This document shows, piece after piece, positions 27,683 to 35,609 of a stretch of DNA of 64,000 nt; position 1 is the stretch's first letter, and each line of letters opens with the position of its first letter. A program made the position numbers and the translations under genes. The notes under the pieces are model-generated. The model was not told where the DNA came from. It worked only from the letters and a program-made list of their open reading frames with translations, and did not search any database. The DNA lies in NCBI GenBank assembly GCA_034411995.1, contig DAOUME010000005.1:1-64000 (forward strand), given 5' to 3'. This DNA is from JAUVXJ01 sp034411995 (GTDB lineage: Bacteria; Chloroflexota; Anaerolineae; UBA7937; B3-Chlor).

Positions 27683-27711
27683 ATTCTAGCACAAAGTGCC
27701 GTGTCCTGCAA
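27683..27711 (-). promoter_or_regulatory. Predicted promoter of tRNA-Gln
   Basis: Minus-strand TTGCAG (27711-27706) and TAGAAT (27688-27683), 17-base spacer, correctly placed for the tRNA beginning at 27665. Confidence 0.65.
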
Positions 27712-27722
27712 CTTCCTGAGGG

Positions 27723-27864
27723 GAGGGTGTGGAAAAAGGACATGGCTGTCGCCGCTGCAGGCACGCTGAGTAGACTGAAGGTCTATCGAAGGGGCGGTGC
27801 AGCGTCGCAGGTGGTGATGGCTTGCCCGACAGGCAAGTCCGACAACGTTTTTCCACACTCTCTG
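27723..27864 (+). ncRNA. Candidate structured small RNA (long imperfect hairpin)
   Basis: GTGTGGAAAAA near 27729 pairs exactly with TTTTTCCACAC near 27849. Five more outer pairs (GGAGG with TCTCT) include two G-U pairs that hold only if the plus strand is transcribed. Inside, GGAC pairs with GTCC across a seven-base bulge, CTGTCG with CGACAG, and CGCTGCA with TGCAGCG, capped by TAGAC-TGAAG-GTCTA. The region lies between tRNA-Gln and rhomboid with no plausible gene. The rod shape with a large asymmetric bulge recalls 6S RNA, but it is short and I cannot assign a family. Confidence 0.4.
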
Positions 27865-27922
27865 AGGGGTGTGAGAGCCGCTGGTAGCATTCAGCAGGGA
27901 GGGGTCCGTCCGCAACAGTGAC

Positions 27923-28636
27923 CTATCGGCTCAGGTAGCGGCGGTCCATGGTGTCCAGGTAGCGGAAGGGGTGGCGCCGACGTTGTCGAAGCAGAGGAGT
28001 GAGGAGTACCCCTGTACCGAAGCCCCCGACGTGGGCCCACCAGGCCACCCCACCCATGGTGGCCTCGCTGGACATGCCGATGGCTGCCACTCCGTTGAAC
28101 AACTGGACCACGAACCAGAAGCCAAGAACCAGTATCGCTGGCAGAGCGATCACTTCCATGTAGATCAACAGCGGGATGCCTACGAACACCCGGGCTCGTG
28201 GGAAGCACAGCAGGTATGCCGCAAGCACTCCAGCTATGGCGCCACTGGCTCCGATGCCCGGGATCGTGGAGCTCGGTGCGATGATGACCTGGGCCACGTT
28301 TGCGGCCACACCGCAGAGCAGGTAGAAGAACAAGAAGCGACGATGGCCCATGATCCCTTCGACGTTGTCCCCGAAGATGGCCAGGTAGAGCATGTTGCCG
28401 ATCAGGTGCAGCCAACCTCCGTGCAAGAAGACAGAGGTCACCAGTGTCGACAGCACGAGGGGGTTCTGCTGCCAGTTAACGATGTCGACTGCGGTGGTGC
28501 CCCAGAAGGAGATGAGAGCGTCTGCTCGGGCACCCAGCACCAGCTCCCAGAAGAACACGAGCACGTTGACCGCGATCAGGGTGTAGGTGACGAAAGCGGT
28601 GCGTTCGGAAGGAACGTTGTCGCCCAGCGGGATCAT
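27923..28636 (-). CDS. Rhomboid-family intramembrane serine protease
   Basis: A 237-residue membrane protein with six helices. The catalytic serine is in GASGAIAGVLAAYL (GxSG) and the catalytic histidine in WAHVGGFGTGVLL; the HGGWLHLIGNMLYLAIFG loop is also characteristic. It cleaves substrates within the membrane; substrates unknown. Its start overlaps the stop of the ClpP-fold protease gene by four bases (ATGA), so the two are translationally coupled. The tail is basic and cytoplasmic. Confidence 0.96.
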   Translation of the reverse strand: MIPLGDNVPSERTAFVTYTLIAVNVLVFFWELVLGARADALISFWGTTAVDIVNWQQNPLVLSTLVTSVFLHGGWLHLIGNMLYLAIFGDNVEGIMGHRRFLFFYLLCGVAANVAQVIIAPSSTIPGIGASGAIAGVLAAYLLCFPRARVFVGIPLLIYMEVIALPAILVLGFWFVVQLFNGVAAIGMSSEATMGGVAWWAHVGGFGTGVLLTPLLRQRRRHPFRYLDTMDRRYLSR

Positions 28637-29484
28637 CCTCTGTTTCCTCTGCCGCGTTCCTTCCTCTCTGGAGGTTGATAGGGAGTGGGGATGTACTGCA
28701 CCGACGGGCGACGGCCTCCAGCCTGCGGGTATAGGTCCATGAGTGCGTACACCTCGCTGGGCATGTCGTCGTTGACAGGAAGGCCCAGCTTCCGGATCTC
28801 TTCGAGGGAGATGGGGTAGTCATGAGTCCATTTGCCACTGGCGAGCGTCTCTGCTATGCGCAGCGCCTCGGCCTTCTCAAAGTCGTTCGCCTCAAGGATC
28901 TCCCGCAGCATGTCTCGGACCTGTTCCATGGCCTTGCCGGCGATATCGGCCAGGATCAGTGTTTCGTCGTCGATCTCGTTGATCTCTTTCCTGTCCAAGA
29001 CCTTGAGGATGGATACCGCTGGGTACTGCCCTAACTGTGGGTCTACAGGGCCGAGAACGGCGTTCCGGTCCATCACGATCTCATCAGCGGCCAGGGCTAG
29101 AAGGGTACCACCTGACATGGCGTAGTGGGGCACGAACACGGTTACTTTGGCCTTGTGGCGCACCAACGCCTGCGCGATCTGCTCAGCAGCCAGCACGAGG
29201 CCGCCTGGTGTGTGCAGAATCAGGTCCAGGGGCATGTCCTCAGGTGTGAGGCGGACGGCTCTCAGGACTTGCTCGGAGTCGTCGATATCGAGGTGGCGTG
29301 AGAAGGGAATGCCCAGGAAACTCATCGTCTCCTGGCGATGAATCAGGGTGATGACGCGGGAACCGCGCTTCTTTTCGAAGCGTTGGAGGACGAAGCGTCT
29401 ACACGCTTCTTGATATCGCCTCTGTAGGGCCGGGGTGAACGCTGCGAAGATCAAGAAGAGCCAGATGAGAGTCGTGAAGTCCAT
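28633..29484 (-). CDS. Membrane-anchored ClpP-fold serine protease (SDH/SppA-like)
   Basis: About 283 residues: an N-terminal membrane helix (TLIWLFLIFAAFTPALQ), then a ClpP/crotonase-fold domain with LILHTPGGLVLAAEQIA, the likely nucleophile in YAMSGGTLLALAADEIVMD, and NAVLGPVDPQLGQYPA. This matches the serine-dehydrogenase-proteinase (PF01972) family. I start at MDFTTLIWLF, preceded by GGGAAGG; a longer frame adds 82 residues of non-family sequence. Coupling with the rhomboid gene suggests a joint role in membrane protein turnover. Confidence 0.9.
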   Translation of the reverse strand: MDFTTLIWLFLIFAAFTPALQRRYQEACRRFVLQRFEKKRGSRVITLIHRQETMSFLGIPFSRHLDIDDSEQVLRAVRLTPEDMPLDLILHTPGGLVLAAEQIAQALVRHKAKVTVFVPHYAMSGGTLLALAADEIVMDRNAVLGPVDPQLGQYPAVSILKVLDRKEINEIDDETLILADIAGKAMEQVRDMLREILEANDFEKAEALRIAETLASGKWTHDYPISLEEIRKLGLPVNDDMPSEVYALMDLYPQAGGRRPSVQYIPTPYQPPERKERGRGNRG

Positions 29485-29510
29485 GACCTTCCCTCTTTCC
29501 TCTGCCCTCC

Positions 29511-30245
29511 CTATCTGGTGCTCTCGCGCAGCACCAGCAGGCCGAATCTGGGCAAGGCGAGCATCCGGCGCCAGCGCCACGGCTGGTGCCCCAGGCGGTA
29601 TAGCCATTCCAGGCCCAATCGCTGCACCCAGCTTGGTGCGCGCTTGGCCGCTCCAGCGATAAAATCGAAGGCTCCGCCCACTCCCATGGACACCGGAACG
29701 GCAACACGCCCCATGTTTCGCGAGATCCATTTCTCCTGGTGGGGCGCCCCGTAGGCCACCAGCAACAGATGCGGGTGAGCTCTTCGAATGCGGTCGGCGA
29801 TTCTATCATCCTCCTCAGGTGCCGGCGATCCAGCGTAGGTGCCAGCGATCATCAGGGGGGGAAAACGACTCTGTAGTTCGCGAGCCGCGGCCGCAGCTAC
29901 CCCCTCGCCTGCGCCCAGGAGGAAGATACTGTACCCTTTCTCGGCTGCAAGTTGGGCCAGTCTGAGCACAGTGTCAACTCCTGTCACCCGCTCCCGCAGA
30001 GATGTACCTAGCAGGCTTGCTGCCCAGATCAGGCCCTGGCCGTCTGGCAGATTGAGGTGAGCTCGATTGAGGATCTGGGCGAAGCTGGGATCCCCCCGGG
30101 CGGTCATGATGAACTCTGGATTGACCGTGGTCACCTGATGGGGGCGCCCGTCCGCGATGAACTCATCCACCTTGGCGACCGCTTCTTCATAGGTCACGTC
30201 GTCGACTCGTATTCCCAGGATGTGGACCGGGGAGCGGTGGGCCAT
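29511..30245 (-). CDS. WecG/TagA/CpsF-family glycosyltransferase
   Basis: A GT26-type enzyme transferring an N-acetylhexosamine to a lipid-linked acceptor. Its 244 residues show VTTVNPEFIMTARGD, HLNLPDGQGLIWAA, IFLLGAGEGVAAAAA, HLLLVAYGAPHQEKWISRN and SMGVGGAFDFIAGAAKRAP. The C-terminus (RLGLEWLYRLGHQPWRWRR) is the usual membrane-associating tail. It fits the exopolysaccharide genes elsewhere in the window. It is followed by the ClpP-fold protease gene after 26 bases. Confidence 0.94.
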   Translation of the reverse strand: MAHRSPVHILGIRVDDVTYEEAVAKVDEFIADGRPHQVTTVNPEFIMTARGDPSFAQILNRAHLNLPDGQGLIWAASLLGTSLRERVTGVDTVLRLAQLAAEKGYSIFLLGAGEGVAAAAARELQSRFPPLMIAGTYAGSPAPEEDDRIADRIRRAHPHLLLVAYGAPHQEKWISRNMGRVAVPVSMGVGGAFDFIAGAAKRAPSWVQRLGLEWLYRLGHQPWRWRRMLALPRFGLLVLRESTR

Positions 30246-30407
30246 GATTCTTGTTGGTGGATAGTGTCCTGCGCTGGCGGATTCCTACCCGGCAGAAGGC
30301 GGTCGTGTGGGATCCAGACGAGAGGCGGCCCGGAGCCCACAACCTCAGACCAAAGCCAGATCATCCGGTGAGAGGACAGACCACGAACTCTGAGGGACCT
30401 GCCCGGG

Positions 30408-30852
30408 TTATTCGCGTTCGAGGGCGGAGATCTTGGCCACTCGTTGGCTGTGCCGCTCCTCGCCAGAAAACTCTGCTTCTAGCCAGGTCCTGACGATCTC
30501 TGCTGCCAGTCCACGACCGATCACTCTCTCCCCCATGCACAATACGTTGGCATCGTTATGCTCTCGGCTCATCCGGGCCGAGTAGGTATCCTGGCATACG
30601 GCGGCGCGGATCCCTTTGACCTTGTTCGCGGCCATGGCCATACCCTGACCAGTTTCCACAGATGAGGATTCCCTTCTCGCACACGCCGTCAGCGACCGCA
30701 GTGGCCACTGTCCGCGCGTAGTCCGGATAGTCCACCGCGGACCCTTCCCGGGGACCCAGATCATGGCACGTGTGCCCCATGCTCTTCAGGAGCTCGGCCA
30801 TTTCACCTTTCAGGCTGAATCCGCCGTGGTCGGAGGCGATGGCGATGTCCAA
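30408..30852 (-). pseudogene. rpiB: Ribose-5-phosphate isomerase B, interrupted by a one-base insertion
   Basis: The first frame reads MDIAIASDHGGFSLKGEMAE to EKGILICG, with catalytic Cys, then goes out of register. Removing one A from the AAA run at plus-strand 30653-30655 continues it as GTGQGMAMAANKVKGIRAA and on to REHNDANVLCMGERVIG. The joined protein is about 147 residues, the normal length. The break falls at the phosphate-binding loop directly after the catalytic Cys. RpiB interconverts ribose- and ribulose-5-phosphate. A homopolymer indel error is as likely as a real mutation. Confidence 0.9.
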
Positions 30853-31062
30853 AGGTCAATCCTTGGTCCGATCTTGACCCGCTTGCCTGCTGGCAATTAT
30901 ACCTCGCTGAGGATGATGGGTCAATGGAGCGCTGACAGCATGGTGTCGCATGCTGCGCCTGACGAGTGAGCCCGGCCTGGGATGAGGCAAGCCGGCCACA
31001 TTAGAGGGGGAGAAGGGGCCCCACGCGCCCCGAGGATGCCAGCCCCGGCCGCCGCGGATCGG

Positions 31063-31629
31063 TCAACGGCCAGTGGTCCAATCGCAGAAGAACTCGCGTT
31101 CCACCCTGCCTCTCGGGTCAAAGGAGATACCCTCCATCTCCAGCAGGGCTCGCTTCATGGGTAGGCCTCCACCGAAGCCTCCCAGGCTGCCGTCGCTCCT
31201 CACCGTCCGGTGACAGGGGACGATGAGGGGGAACGGGTTGCGCGCAAGGGCTGTGCCTGTGGCTCTGGCCGCCTTTGGCTTGCCGACACGCGCTGCCAAT
31301 GCCTGGTACGTGGTCACGCGTCCCCTGGGGACGGTCCTTTCGGCCACGAGGACAGACCTCTGGAAGTTCGAGCAGCGATCCCAATCGAGATCACTGGTGG
31401 GCAACTCCACTGGCCTCCCCTCGAGGTAGTCATGCAGGGCCTCGCTGAGGCGATCCATGGCCTCGTGCCGATCAGGTAGCGCGGCGAACTGATCGAGCCG
31501 TCCCTGCCGACTGGGCAGCAGGATCTCGACCACTCTTGGTCCCGGCTCGTCCTTGCGCCAAATCAGGGTAACCTCTCCGAATCTGGAAGGTATGGTGTTG
31601 TACCTGAGTACGCCCTCGCGCATATGCAC
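31063..31629 (-). CDS. ogt: Methylated-DNA--protein-cysteine methyltransferase
   Basis: Removes O6-alkyl groups from guanine by transfer to its own cysteine. The active-site motif is PCHRTVRSDGSLGGFGGGLPMKR, and the DNA-binding helix region reads PRGRVTTYQALAARVGKPKAARATGTALARNP. The 188-residue length and N-terminal domain fit Ogt rather than a fused Ada. It lies between rpiB and gyrB without operon links. Confidence 0.95.
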   Translation of the reverse strand: MHMREGVLRYNTIPSRFGEVTLIWRKDEPGPRVVEILLPSRQGRLDQFAALPDRHEAMDRLSEALHDYLEGRPVELPTSDLDWDRCSNFQRSVLVAERTVPRGRVTTYQALAARVGKPKAARATGTALARNPFPLIVPCHRTVRSDGSLGGFGGGLPMKRALLEMEGISFDPRGRVEREFFCDWTTGR

Positions 31630-31738
31630 TACTCCTCTAGTCTGTGGCCCGGAAGGGAAGCCACTTGTCGGGCGGTGGTGGCATGGAGGCGCCGGATGCC
31701 GCCCGGTGATTCGGACGCAGGCGGCAGGGAGCGTCGTC

Positions 31739-33643
31739 CTAGATGTCCAGGTTCCTCACGGACTTGGCGTGTGTCTGGATGAACCGCTTGCGCGGCGGGA
31801 CGGCGGGGCCCATGAGCTTGTCGAAGGTGCTGTCGGTCCTTACCGCATCATCTATGGCGACCCGGAGCAGCGTTCTCGACTCCGGGTTCATAGTCGTCTC
31901 CCAGAGCTGCTCGGGGTTCATCTCACCAAGACCCTTGTACCGCTGCATCTCCACTTTGGCGTTGCCCAGCTTCTTCATGAGGCGTTCTCTCTCGTCCTCA
32001 CTGTACACGTAGTGGTGGTTGGACTTGGTGGAGATTCGGTACAGCGGAGGCTGAGCAATGTACAGGTGTCCGCTGTTGATGATCGGCTCCATATACCGGA
32101 AGAAGAAGGTGAGCAGCAGAGTACGAATGTGGGCGCCGTCCACGTCTGCGTCGGTCATGACGATGATGTGATGGTAGCGCAGGTTGTCGATATCGAAGCT
32201 CTCTTCGATGCCCGTGCCCAAGGCGCTGATCAGCGCCTCTATCTCCCTGTTGCTGAGGATCTTGTTGACGCGCGCCTTCTCGACATTGAGGATCTTGCCG
32301 CGTAAGGGCAGGATCGCCTGGAAGCGCCGGTCGCGGCCCTGTTTGGCCGAACCCCCTGCCGAGTCACCCTCCACGATGTAGAGTTCACACTTCGAGGGGT
32401 CGCGCTCCGAGCAGTCCGCCAGCTTGCCGGGCAGGGTCAGGCTTTCCAGCGCGCTCTTTCGGACCACGAGGTCTCGCGCTTTCCGCGCAGCAGCTCGAGC
32501 GCGAGAAGCGATGAGGCATTTCTCGACGATGGCCTTGGCTCCCCTGGGATCTTCCTCCATGAACGTCGAAAGGGCCTCAGAAACCACGGACTCGACCAGT
32601 CCCTTGACTTCCGCATTGCCTAGCTTAGCCTTGGTCTGGCTCTCGAACTGTGGATCGGTCAGCTTGACGCTGATGATGGCTGTCAAGCCTTCGCGGACAT
32701 CATCACCAGAGAAGTTGGGATCGTTCTCTTTCAGCAGGCCGTTCTTGCGGGCGTAGTCGTTGATGCTTCTGGTGAGGGCGGACCGAAATCCGGTGAGATG
32801 GGTCCCTCCGTCCACCGTGTTGACGTTGTTGGCGAAGGCGTGGATGGATTCCGCGTACCCATCGGTATATTGAATGGCGGCTTCCACCACAGAGCCATTG
32901 ACCTCTTTCTCGACGTGGATGGGATCGTGGAGGGGTTTCCGGTTCCAGTTCAGCCGCCGAACGAAGGAGATGATGCCGCCCTCAAAGTAGTAGGTTCGCT
33001 CTTGATCGATACGCTCGTCTCGGAATACGATCCGGAGGCCCTTGGTAAGAAACGCCATCTCCCTAAACCGCTCGGCCAAGGGCCCGAACTTGTAGTCAAT
33101 GGTCTTGAAGATCTCCTTGTCGGGCAGGAAGGTAGTCTCGGTGCCCGTGCCCTTGATGCTATCGCCTATCACCTTCACAGGAGTGGTAGGCACGCCTCGC
33201 TCGTACCGCTGGAAGTATCTCTTGCCGTCCCGTTTGACCTCTACCTCCAACCATTCGGCCAGGGCGTTGACCGCTGACACGCCTACGCCGTGGAGTCCGC
33301 TGGCAACCTTGTACCCCCCGCCGCCGAACTTGGCCCCCGAGTGAAGGACGGTGTGGACCACTTCGAGAGCCGACTTGCCGGTCTGCGGATGGATGTCGAC
33401 GGGGATCCCACGACCGTTGTCCACCACCGTGACTGAAAGGTCAGGATGGATCGTGACCCGGATCTCGTCGCAGGCCTCGGCCAACGCCTCGTCCACCGAG
33501 TTGTCTGCAACCTCGAAGATGAGATGGTGCAGGCCGCGAACATCGGTGCTGCCCACGTACATCCCAGGGCGTCGGCGCACGGCTTCGAGACCTTCAAGTA
33601 TCTCGATGTCAGAGGCTCCATAAGTGAGCGCGTTCTGTGCCAC
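31739..33643 (-). CDS. gyrB: DNA gyrase subunit B
   Basis: ATPase subunit of the supercoiling enzyme. The GHKL ATPase domain shows DNSVDEALA, VVDNGRGIPVDIHP and SGLHGVGVSAVNALAEW; the TOPRIM domain shows YIVEGDSAGGSAKQGRDR and VMTDADVDGAHIRTLLLTF; the C-terminus has MQRYKGLGEMNPEQLWETTM. 634 residues, compact type. Translation starts at GTG: an in-frame TGA lies 6 bases upstream, so no earlier start is possible, and the ribosome site GAAGGAGG is unusually distant. gyrA is not in the window. Confidence 0.97.
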   Translation of the reverse strand: MAQNALTYGASDIEILEGLEAVRRRPGMYVGSTDVRGLHHLIFEVADNSVDEALAEACDEIRVTIHPDLSVTVVDNGRGIPVDIHPQTGKSALEVVHTVLHSGAKFGGGGYKVASGLHGVGVSAVNALAEWLEVEVKRDGKRYFQRYERGVPTTPVKVIGDSIKGTGTETTFLPDKEIFKTIDYKFGPLAERFREMAFLTKGLRIVFRDERIDQERTYYFEGGIISFVRRLNWNRKPLHDPIHVEKEVNGSVVEAAIQYTDGYAESIHAFANNVNTVDGGTHLTGFRSALTRSINDYARKNGLLKENDPNFSGDDVREGLTAIISVKLTDPQFESQTKAKLGNAEVKGLVESVVSEALSTFMEEDPRGAKAIVEKCLIASRARAAARKARDLVVRKSALESLTLPGKLADCSERDPSKCELYIVEGDSAGGSAKQGRDRRFQAILPLRGKILNVEKARVNKILSNREIEALISALGTGIEESFDIDNLRYHHIIVMTDADVDGAHIRTLLLTFFFRYMEPIINSGHLYIAQPPLYRISTKSNHHYVYSEDERERLMKKLGNAKVEMQRYKGLGEMNPEQLWETTMNPESRTLLRVAIDDAVRTDSTFDKLMGPAVPPRKRFIQTHAKSVRNLDI

Positions 33644-33845
33644 TTGTTGTCAGCAAACCTCCTTCGCTGTCTATCTGTATTCTAGCACAGATTCACCCAT
33701 TTGAAAAGCTCAGCAGTTGTCTAATCCGCATCGGACCACAAGCTGTGGGGGCATCAGGAAACAGACACGCTGCATGTTGTGTATCGCGGCACGAGCTGGT
33801 CCCCTGCCCAGGGCCTCGAACCGGGGCGCCTACCCAGAAAGGTGG

Positions 33846-33875
33846 TTGACATAGGCGTCCAGCAGATGATATACT
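33846..33875 (+). promoter_or_regulatory. Predicted promoter of the exosortase-epsI operon
   Basis: TTGACA (33846-33851) and TATACT (33870-33875) with an 18-base spacer. Transcription would start about 33882, just upstream of the exosortase start, giving a very short leader. Confidence 0.65.
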
Positions 33876-33909
33876 GTTCATATTGTGAGTGGATAGGGGC
33901 TTGACTGGA

Positions 33910-34743
33910 ATGCATGGCGCGAAAAGAGACATCGCCGGAGGGGCGATCATCCTGGGGTTGGTGATACTCCTCTTCTCATCCACGTTCACCTGGCTTGTTT
34001 ACAACTGGCTCAACAACTCGTACTACTCCCATGGTTTTCTCGTACCGTTGATCTCAGGGTTCTTTCTGTGGCGGCGAAGGGACATTTTCGCTCGAGACAA
34101 GCGAGAGCCCAGCAATCTGGGGCTGCTGGCCGTGGGAGTCGGTCTCGTGGGGTCGCTATTGGCTCAGGTCTGGCAGGCCTATCATGTGTCCGCGTTGGCC
34201 CTGATCGTGCTCCTGGCCGGGCTGGCTCTCTATTTTCTGGGCGAGAAGGCCACGCGACAGATAGCCTTCCCTCTAGCCTTCTTGATCTTCATGATCCCGC
34301 TGCCGTTCATCAATCGGCTCAGCCCGGCGTTGGAGGCCTTCACGGCGACAACATCGGCATCGGTGGTCAGCCTGCTGGGCATACCTGCGGTGAACCACGG
34401 TTCGCAAATCCAGCTTCAGAACTCCAGCTTCGTCGTAGGTGCAGCCTGTAGCGGGCTGAACTCGGTCGTGGCCCTGGCTACCTTGGTGGTGGTTTTCGTG
34501 TACATACTGGAGGGATCATATCTCGCCAAAGTCACTCTAATAGTCATGGCTGTTCCGATCGCTCTGGTGGCCAACATCATCCGCGTCTCGTCCTTGCTGG
34601 GCATCGCCCATTTCTTCGGGGCTGAGGTCGGAATGCGCTACTTCCACGACTACTCCAGCCCGGTCCTGTTCTTGTTGGCTTTCGCGTTACTTATTCTTGG
34701 TGGCAGGCTGGTAGGGTGCTCAGAGATTCGACGCGATATCTGA
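33910..34743 (+). CDS. Exosortase (PEP-CTERM/XrtA-like sorting transpeptidase)
   Basis: A polytopic membrane cysteine protease of about 277 residues that recognises PEP-CTERM tails. The conserved catalytic Cys is in VGAACSGLNSVVAL, the Arg in ALVANIIRVSSLLG, and the His in MRYFHDYSSP, the three invariant residues of the exosortase family. About eight helices are visible. I chose the ATG giving MHGAKRDIAGG because the predicted transcript begins near 33882; an in-frame GTG at 33889 is an alternative. It overlaps the epsI-like gene by 28 bases. Likely substrates are the two PEP-CTERM proteins at 46679-47248 and 51792-52385. Confidence 0.93.
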   Translation: MHGAKRDIAGGAIILGLVILLFSSTFTWLVYNWLNNSYYSHGFLVPLISGFFLWRRRDIFARDKREPSNLGLLAVGVGLVGSLLAQVWQAYHVSALALIVLLAGLALYFLGEKATRQIAFPLAFLIFMIPLPFINRLSPALEAFTATTSASVVSLLGIPAVNHGSQIQLQNSSFVVGAACSGLNSVVALATLVVVFVYILEGSYLAKVTLIVMAVPIALVANIIRVSSLLGIAHFFGAEVGMRYFHDYSSPVLFLLAFALLILGGRLVGCSEIRRDI

Positions 34744-35462
34744 TCGTCGTGGCGCTGCTTGCAGGCGCGGTGGGGGCCTGGCTTGTGATCTCGCAGGGTC
34801 TTGCTTCACCGCAGGCTGAGCCCGTTGCCCAGTCTGGGGAAGTGGCCGGGGACACAGGTGGCGAGGCCACACAGGTAGTGCTCGTCGACGTGGAGGGCTG
34901 GTACCGCCGGACAACGTACGAGCGGGCCCTTTCCACCGCCATAGATTTCACGCTGCGCGAGGATCTCTTCCAGGGCATTCCCAGAGAGCTGGGGCGGTGG
35001 AGATCGGACGCGGCGGATTCCCCCATGGGACCGACAGTGGATGAATGGTACGATAATCCCGAGGTCGCGGCCACGAGAGAGTACCGAGACGATAGCGGCG
35101 ACACGCTGTTCTTCTCCATTATCGGGAGCAGAGGGGGGAAGAGCTTCCATCTCTTCGAGCATACCGCCCTGACCTGCTATCCAGGCAGTGGCTGGCGCAT
35201 CGTGGACGTCGGACTCGAAAGCATAGAGATAGGCGATTCCTCGGTCAGCGTACAGCGTGTCATGGCCGAGAAGGACGAAGCGAGACGCATCATCCTTTAC
35301 TGGTATCTCTGGACGGACCCGGAGCGAGTGCCCGACAGTGGCATCCTCTCGGTCACACTGCACGCCAACGTCAGCGAATCAGATGAGCAGACACTCACGT
35401 CACTGAAGGATTTCTTCCGATTGCTATTCCCTGCTGTGATGCCCTGGCGCCGCCTAGGCTAG
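34716..35462 (+). CDS. EpsI/DUF3485-type exosortase-associated protein
   Basis: A 248-residue protein with one N-terminal membrane helix (YLIVVALLAGAVGAWLVIS) and an external domain. The hallmark motifs of EpsI/DUF3485 are present: HLFEHTALTCYPGSGW and RIILYWYLWTD. In other bacteria this domain is encoded beside, or fused to, exosortases and is linked to exopolysaccharide production. The ATG lies inside the exosortase gene, which implies co-translation. The next gene, a regulator, starts about 150 bases downstream. Confidence 0.88.
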   Translation: MLRDSTRYLIVVALLAGAVGAWLVISQGLASPQAEPVAQSGEVAGDTGGEATQVVLVDVEGWYRRTTYERALSTAIDFTLREDLFQGIPRELGRWRSDAADSPMGPTVDEWYDNPEVAATREYRDDSGDTLFFSIIGSRGGKSFHLFEHTALTCYPGSGWRIVDVGLESIEIGDSSVSVQRVMAEKDEARRIILYWYLWTDPERVPDSGILSVTLHANVSESDEQTLTSLKDFFRLLFPAVMPWRRLG

Positions 35463-35609
35463 AGGGATCCTCGCCTTTCCGGTGCCGGGCCCGATGCGGT
35501 ACCGACCGCGACCGTAAGCAGAGTGATAGGTCGAGTTTCGTCTGGCGAGGCCGAGGCAGGCTGCCCAACTTCGGCCGGCTAGTTTCTCTTTGGCGCAGTG
35601 AGGACCATC

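Noticed and set aside
27723..27864. SRP RNA, RNase P RNA or tmRNA as identity of the structured element
   Set aside because: None of the conserved motifs of these RNAs is present; only general resemblance to a 6S-like rod remains.
30408..30852. Programmed frameshifting in rpiB
   Set aside because: The short AAA run lacks a slippery heptamer or a stimulatory structure that I can see; error or mutation is simpler.
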